NCBI GenBank assembly: GCA_016649475.1
Contig: JAENXP010000193.1
Location: 1 to 5,694 of the forward strand
DNA length: 5,694 bases
Reading direction: 5' to 3'
Source: Burkholderiales bacterium
Lineage (GTDB): Bacteria > Pseudomonadota > Gammaproteobacteria > Burkholderiales > SG8-39
Below the pieces are notes generated by a model. The model was not told the origin of the DNA. It did not search any database and saw only the letters and a list, made by a program, of their open reading frames with translations. Below, in pieces: positions 1 through 5,694 of the stretch (positions are counted from its first letter, which is position 1; every line of letters starts with the position of its first letter). Position numbers and translations under genes: made by a program.

Positions 1-202
1 CACAGGAGAGAAAGGGAAATCCGCAGGGGAGGTCATCTTCGCCGCACTTAAGGCTGAAGCGGCCAAGCTTTTCCTCGCAGGATTGCTGCTTTGGCTCGTT
101 TTGGCGTTATATCAAGAAGTCGTCGTGGCCGGGCTGTTGGGATCGTTTGTCGTTTCGATCCTTATTTTCAGTATGGCGTTGTTTGCCGGCGACAGGACTT
201 AG
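1..202 (+). CDS. atpI: AtpI, ATP synthase accessory protein I (3' end, partial)
   Basis: The frame is open from base 2 to a TAG at 200-202 and gives the last 66 residues; the start lies before the window. The visible part has a charged stretch (EKGKSAGE, then LKAEAAK) followed by two hydrophobic segments at about visible residues 23-37 and 40-62, separated by a short YQE turn. This matches the C-terminal half of AtpI, a small membrane protein of about 120-130 residues in enterobacteria. The family is reported to help assemble the c ring and possibly to handle Mg2+; it is not a structural subunit. Its place 36 nt ahead of atpB, same strand, is the classical position for atpI. AtpI sequences diverge quickly, so the call rests as much on hydropathy and position as on residues. 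No internal stop or frameshift is seen. Confidence 0.82.
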   Translation, partial: TGEKGKSAGEVIFAALKAEAAKLFLAGLLLWLVLALYQEVVVAGLLGSFVVSILIFSMALFAGDRT

Positions 203-238
203 CGCGCTTTTGGATATGGACAAATCAGGCTAGACAGA

Positions 239-1407
<1,169 letters not shown>

Positions 1408-1418
1408 CTTGATCGCAC

Positions 1419-1445
1419 CGCTGGTCCTGTCGCACTGGACCAGTG
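1419..1445 (+). promoter_or_regulatory. Stem-loop in the atpE-atpF gap
   Basis: CTGGTCC (1421-1427) and GGACCAG (1437-1443) are perfect inverted repeats of 7 bp around a 9-nt loop, which may close further by GT/AC pairs (1429-1430 with 1434-1435) after a T-T mismatch. A G-T wobble and a C-G pair (1420/1444, 1419/1445) can extend the base. There is no T tract after it, so it is not a canonical Rho-independent terminator. It sits 11 nt after the atpE stop and ends 19 nt before the atpF ATG. A stop to 3' decay that protects atpE mRNA is plausible but untested. Confidence 0.65.
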
Positions 1446-1464
1446 CCCGCCAGGGAATTCGAAC

Positions 1465-1935
1465 ATGAATATCAACGTAACACTGATCGCACAGGCGATT
1501 TCGTTCGCGCTTTTCATTCTGTTTACGGTCAAATTCGTTTGGCCGCCGCTGATGAAAGCGATCGAAGAGCGGCAAAAGCAGATTGCAGACGGCTTGGCCG
1601 CAGGGGAACAAGGCAAGCAACAATTGGAAACCTCTGGCAAGCTCGCTGCCGACGAGGTCGCCAAGGCGCGGGGGCGCGCCGCCGAGATCATCGCCCAGGC
1701 CGAAAAGCGCGGGCTGCAGATGATAGAGGAGGCCAAGAACTCGGCCAAGGCAGAGGGCGATCGACTCGTCGCCGGCGCCAAGTCCGAGATCCAGCAGGAA
1801 GTATCGAGCGCCAAGGAAGCCTTGCGCGAGCAGGTGGCTGCCCTGGTGGTCAGTGGCGCCGAAAAAATCCTGCAGCGTGAAGTCAACGCCCAGGCGCACG
1901 CCGAATTGCTCAACCAGCTGAAACGGGAGTTGTAA
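1465..1935 (+). CDS. atpF: F1Fo ATP synthase subunit b (AtpF)
   Basis: This is the peripheral-stalk subunit, a dimer that anchors in the membrane and holds delta and the alpha3beta3 head still while the rotor turns. The N-terminal membrane helix is residues about 4-26 ([23 protein letters not shown]), followed by the conserved [19 protein letters not shown]. Residues about 30-125 are a highly charged Ala/Lys/Glu-rich coiled coil, and the tail ([20 protein letters not shown]) is the delta-binding region. At 156 residues it matches the E. coli length exactly. AGGGAA at 1452-1457 is a good ribosome binding site 7 nt before the ATG. Only one b-type gene is seen, so the stalk should be a homodimer rather than the b/b' pair of photosynthetic and alphaproteobacterial lineages. 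Confidence 0.98.
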   Translation: MNINVTLIAQAISFALFILFTVKFVWPPLMKAIEERQKQIADGLAAGEQGKQQLETSGKLAADEVAKARGRAAEIIAQAEKRGLQMIEEAKNSAKAEGDRLVAGAKSEIQQEVSSAKEALREQVAALVVSGAEKILQREVNAQAHAELLNQLKREL

Positions 1936-1941
1936 GACCTT

Positions 1942-2481
1942 ATGGCCGAGAACGCTACTCTCGCGCGGCCCTACGCCGAAGCGGTATTCCGCCTCGCCGA
2001 CGCCAGCGATGCGCTCGGCCCCTGGTCGGTCACGATGCGTGTCCTGGCGCAGGTGGTTGCGCATCCGGACATGCAGGAATGCCTGGCCAAGTATGACCTG
2101 ACCGGCCCCCAGTTGCAGGAATTGTTCCTGTCGCTGTGCCCGGGCGAATTGTCGGCGGAAGCAAAAAATTTCGTCGGTCTCTTGATTGAATACGACCGCT
2201 TGCCGCTGCTGCCCGAAATTTTCGGCCAATTTGAAACACTCAAGAACGAGCGCGAAGGTGTGGTCGATGCCCGGATCACCACTGCGTTTGCTCTGGAGGC
2301 TGAACAGCTCTCGAGCCTGGTGGCCGATCTGGAAAAACGCTTCAAACGCAAAATCAATCCGCAGGTGAACATTGACAGCGATCTCATCGGCGGGGTGCGC
2401 GTGGTGATCGGCGATGAAGTCATCGACGGCTCGGTGCGCGGCAAGCTGAACGCGATGGCCGCCGGTTTGCTCGCGAGCTAG
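1942..2481 (+). CDS. atpH: F1Fo ATP synthase subunit delta (AtpH)
   Basis: This 179-residue soluble F1 subunit sits on top of the alpha3beta3 hexamer and joins it to the b stalk (the OSCP homologue). The N-terminal helical domain begins with the usual ATLARPYAEAVFRLA block, which binds the alpha N termini. The C-terminal part holds the family signature around residues 137-153 (VNIDSDLIGGVRVVIGD). Length is close to E. coli delta (177). It begins 6 nt after the atpF stop; the likely Shine-Dalgarno (GGGAG, 1925-1929) lies inside the end of atpF at a rather long spacing of 12 nt. Tight spacing and a buried site suggest translational coupling to atpF (inference). Confidence 0.97.
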   Translation: MAENATLARPYAEAVFRLADASDALGPWSVTMRVLAQVVAHPDMQECLAKYDLTGPQLQELFLSLCPGELSAEAKNFVGLLIEYDRLPLLPEIFGQFETLKNEREGVVDARITTAFALEAEQLSSLVADLEKRFKRKINPQVNIDSDLIGGVRVVIGDEVIDGSVRGKLNAMAAGLLAS

Positions 2482-2507
2482 TCCGCAGCGGGAAAAACTT
2501 ATGGTTC

Positions 2508-2512
2508 AGGAG
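2508..2512 (+). promoter_or_regulatory. Ribosome binding site of atpA
   Basis: AGGAG lies 5 nt before the atpA ATG at 2518. A nearer upstream ATG at 2501 is out of frame with atpA and has no comparable site, so this motif decides the start. Confidence 0.75.
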
Positions 2513-2517
2513 ATAGC

Positions 2518-4062
<1,545 letters not shown>

Positions 4063-4078
4063 CCGATCTGTACCGCGG

Positions 4079-4098
4079 GGCGGCAATCCTTTGCCGCC
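4079..4098 (+). promoter_or_regulatory. Stem-loop in the atpA-atpG gap
   Basis: GGCGGCAA (4079-4086) and TTGCCGCC (4091-4098) form a perfect 8-bp stem with a TCCT loop. No T run follows, so termination would be inefficient at most. It lies 16 nt after the atpA stop and 28 nt before the atpG ATG, leaving the ribosome binding region free. Its sequence resembles the stem-loop at 5148-5167 downstream of atpG. A role in lowering gamma output relative to alpha, or in mRNA processing, is inference. Confidence 0.7.
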
Positions 4099-4126
4099 AG
4101 CGGATTGACGAAGCGAGAGACAGGCA

Positions 4127-4990
4127 ATGGCGGGTTCAAGGGAAATCAAGAACAAGATCAGGAGCGTGCAAAACACGCGCAAGATCACCAAGGCGATGGA
4201 AATGGTCGCCGCCTCCAAGATGCGCAAGGCGCAGGAGCGCACGCGCGCGGCTCGTCCCTACGCCGAGAAAATTCGCAATGTCGCGGCCCACCTCTCCCAC
4301 GCCAATCCGGAGTACCGCCATCCCTATCTGGTGACGCGCGACAGCACCAAGAAAATCGGCATTATTGTGGTCACCGCCGACAAGGGCTTGTGCGGCGGTC
4401 TGAACACCAACGTCCTCCGTATGGCACTGTCGAAAATGCGCGAGTGGGAAGCGCAGGGCGAAAGCTTTGAAGTATGCTGCATCGGCAATAAGAGTCTGGG
4501 CTTCATGCAGCGCCTGGGCGCCAACGTTGTGTCGCACGTGGTCGGCCTTGGCGACAAGCCGCACATGGAACGGCTGATCGGGGCGCTGAAAATTATGCTC
4601 GACGGCTATATCGAGGACCGTTTCGACCGGCTGGAGATTTTCTATACCAAATTCGTTAACACCATGAAGCAGGAGCCGGTGATGGAACAACTCCTGCCGC
4701 TGTCGGGCGAGAGGCTGGGTTCGCCCGAAGGTTCCTGGGACTACATTTACGAGCCCGATGCCAAGACTGTCCTCGACCAGACCCTTACCCGCTACATCGA
4801 AGCGCTGATCTACCAGTCGGTGACCGAGAACATGGCTTCCGAACAGAGCGCGCGCATGGTGGCGATGAAGGCGGCGAGCGATAACGCGGGCAGCGTCATC
4901 GACGAGTTGACTCTGATTTATAACAAGTCCCGCCAGGCGGCGATTACCAAGGAATTGTCAGAGATCGTCGCAGGCGCCGCGGCGGTATAG
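4127..4990 (+). CDS. atpG: F1Fo ATP synthase subunit gamma (AtpG)
   Basis: This is the central shaft of the rotor, which turns inside alpha3beta3 and couples c-ring rotation to the beta catalytic sites. The N-terminal helix is the standard [36 protein letters not shown], and the C-terminal helix ends with [13 protein letters not shown] (about 273-285), the gamma family signature. Between them is the Rossmann-like domain with the conserved [11 protein letters not shown] block (about 83-93). The 287-residue length matches E. coli gamma (287). There is no extra cysteine-pair insertion of the chloroplast redox type. The ribosome binding site is modest (GCGAGAGA, ending at 4120, 6 nt before the ATG). 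It is separated from atpA by 64 nt and from atpD by an unusually long 221 nt, and has a related stem-loop on each side. Confidence 0.98.
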   Translation: MAGSREIKNKIRSVQNTRKITKAMEMVAASKMRKAQERTRAARPYAEKIRNVAAHLSHANPEYRHPYLVTRDSTKKIGIIVVTADKGLCGGLNTNVLRMALSKMREWEAQGESFEVCCIGNKSLGFMQRLGANVVSHVVGLGDKPHMERLIGALKIMLDGYIEDRFDRLEIFYTKFVNTMKQEPVMEQLLPLSGERLGSPEGSWDYIYEPDAKTVLDQTLTRYIEALIYQSVTENMASEQSARMVAMKAASDNAGSVIDELTLIYNKSRQAAITKELSEIVAGAAAV

Positions 4991-5006
4991 GTTTGGTTTT
5001 CCCCAG

Positions 5007-5057
5007 GATCCCCGATTTGGTACGGATGATGAACCCATCCGTACCAAATCGGGGATC
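5007..5057. repeat. Perfect 22-bp inverted repeat with 7-nt loop
   Basis: The left arm is 5007-5028 (begins GATCCCCGATTTGG, ends TACGGATG) and the right arm is its exact reverse complement at 5036-5057. The loop is ATGAACC (5029-5035). Twelve of 22 pairs are G-C. After a 6-nt bulge on the left (CCCCAG), GTTTT (4996-5000) can pair with AAAAC (5058-5062). The T run is upstream and the A run downstream, the reverse of a bidirectional terminator. It could be a small repetitive or MITE-like insertion, or an RNase III or stability element in the mRNA. I do not recognise the family. Confidence 0.9.
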
Positions 5058-5147
5058 AAAACGGCCTCTGGGCTGAGTTAGCGGCTCTAATGACAACGGT
5101 GGTTGCGCAACGGTCGTTATGAATCGTGAAAACATTTTGAGAAGCAG

Positions 5148-5167
5148 GGCAGCATTCCGATGCCGCC
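5148..5167 (+). promoter_or_regulatory. Stem-loop upstream of atpD
   Basis: GGCAGCAT (5148-5155) pairs with ATGCCGCC (5160-5167) with one A-C mismatch around a TCCG loop. It ends 44 nt before the atpD ATG. It is 16/20 identical to the stem-loop at 4079-4098, and the change at the loop-closing pair is compensatory (A-T there, T-A here). Confidence 0.55.
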
Positions 5168-5200
5168 GTTACAGTAAACCGAAACTGAACTTGATTTTCT

Positions 5201-5204
5201 AGGA
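5201..5204 (+). promoter_or_regulatory. Ribosome binding site of atpD
   Basis: AGGA (in TAGGAAAAG) lies 7 nt before the ATG at 5212. A TAG in the atpD frame at 5200-5202 overlaps it, so no start further upstream is possible. Confidence 0.7.
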
Positions 5205-5211
5205 AAAGACG

Positions 5212-5694
5212 ATGAGCCAAGAAGGAACTATCGTACAGTGCATCGGCGCCGTGGTGGACGTGGAATTCGCGCGCGACCAGATGCCGCATATTTATGACGC
5301 GCTGAAAATGGACGAGATCGGGCTCACGCTCGAAGTCGAGCAGCAGCTCGGCGACGGCATCGTGCGTACCATCGCCTTGGGATCAAGCGACGGTCTGCGC
5401 CGCGGCATGAAAGTGGTCAACACCAATGCACCGATCTCGGTGCCGGTGGGGCCGCAAACCCTGGGCCGCATCATGGACGTACTTGGCCGCCCTATCGACG
5501 AAATGGGCCCGATCGGCGCCGAGAAAGTCGCCTCGATCCATCGCATGGCGCCCAAGTACGACGAACTCTCGCCCAGCCAGGAGCTGCTCGAGACCGGCAT
5601 CAAGGTGATCGACCTGGTATGCCCCTTTGCCAAGGGCGGCAAGGTCGGCCTGTTCGGCGGCGCCGGCGTGGGCAAGACCGTGAACATGATGGAG
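5212..5694 (+). CDS. atpD: F1Fo ATP synthase subunit beta (AtpD), 5' part, partial
   Basis: The frame is open from the ATG at 5212 to the window edge, giving 161 residues of a protein that is usually about 460. Beta is the catalytic subunit of F1 and makes ATP from ADP and phosphate. The N-terminal barrel domain (about 4-75, [15 protein letters not shown] through [13 protein letters not shown]) is present, followed by [17 protein letters not shown] and [33 protein letters not shown]. The P loop GGAGVGKT is at 149-156, placing the catalytic lysine at K155 and T156, the same numbering as E. coli beta. Walker B, the catalytic glutamate and the DELSEED region lie beyond the window. A stop codon (TAG 5200-5202) shortly upstream in the same frame fixes the start. 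Confidence 0.98.
   Translation, partial: MSQEGTIVQCIGAVVDVEFARDQMPHIYDALKMDEIGLTLEVEQQLGDGIVRTIALGSSDGLRRGMKVVNTNAPISVPVGPQTLGRIMDVLGRPIDEMGPIGAEKVASIHRMAPKYDELSPSQELLETGIKVIDLVCPFAKGGKVGLFGGAGVGKTVNMME

Larger units (their letters stand above)
4991..5211 (+). other. Long atpG-atpD intergenic region (221 nt)
   Basis: This gap is far longer than the other gaps in the operon (6 to 65 nt). It holds, in order, a T/C-rich lead-in (4991-5006), a perfect 22-bp inverted repeat (5007-5057), a weak imperfect inverted repeat (5088-5119), a short stem-loop (5148-5167) and the atpD ribosome binding site (5201-5204). The longest ATG frame noticed on the + strand is about 16 codons (5026-5076) and starts within the palindrome; it has no ribosome binding site and is not called. 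No tRNA-like fold, convincing sigma-70 promoter or T-tract terminator was seen. Confidence 0.7.

Noticed and set aside
5007..5062. Palindrome as a Rho-independent terminator of an atpIBEFHAG transcript
   Set aside because: No T run follows the stem on either strand. A terminator here would also cut beta off from the rest of its complex.
5026..5076. Tiny ORF of 16 codons starting at the palindrome loop
   Set aside because: No ribosome binding site, would be occluded in the hairpin, and no recognisable peptide features.
5137..5175. Possible promoter for atpD (TTGAGA at 5137 with TACAGT at 5170)
   Set aside because: The spacer would be 27 nt, far from the 16-18 expected for sigma-70, and no -10 match lies at the right distance.

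Overview
The window is a nearly complete F1Fo ATP synthase operon, read entirely on the + strand in the classical bacterial order: atpI (3' end only), atpB (a), atpE (c), atpF (b), atpH (delta), atpA (alpha), atpG (gamma) and atpD (beta, 5' part only). The start of atpI and the rest of atpD lie outside the window. atpC (epsilon) would be expected next but is not seen. Every gene starts with ATG, carries its family's key residues and shows no frameshift.

The organism is most likely a betaproteobacterium with moderately high GC (about 60% by eye). The clues are the gene order with atpI in front, a c subunit ending in an extended [27 protein letters not shown] tail, the 156-residue b subunit and the 514-residue alpha subunit. 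The c subunit has an aspartate (D66) as its ion carrier and no Glu-Ser sodium signature, so the enzyme should be proton-coupled. Genus cannot be fixed from this sequence alone.

Layout: 1-202 atpI tail; 239-1063 atpB; 1129-1407 atpE; 1465-1935 atpF; 1942-2481 atpH; 2518-4062 atpA; 4127-4990 atpG; 5212-5694 atpD. Fo genes (a, c, b) come first and form the membrane proton channel, rotor ring and peripheral stalk. F1 genes (delta, alpha, gamma, beta) follow and form the stator cap, catalytic hexamer and central shaft. The proteins are therefore ordinary, and no new protein system is present.

The less ordinary content is between the genes. (1) The atpG-atpD gap is 221 nt and contains a perfect 22-bp inverted repeat with a 7-nt loop. 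(2) atpG is flanked on both sides by related stem-loops of 8-bp stem and TCC[T/G] loop. (3) The atpB-atpE junction carries three exact CCATTAA copies spaced exactly 12 nt apart, just ahead of the ribosome binding site of the most highly needed subunit. (4) The atpE-atpF gap holds a 7-bp perfect inverted repeat. None of these has a terminator-type T tract. They may tune mRNA processing and subunit stoichiometry, or in the case of the long palindrome be a small mobile or repetitive insertion. These functions are inferences.
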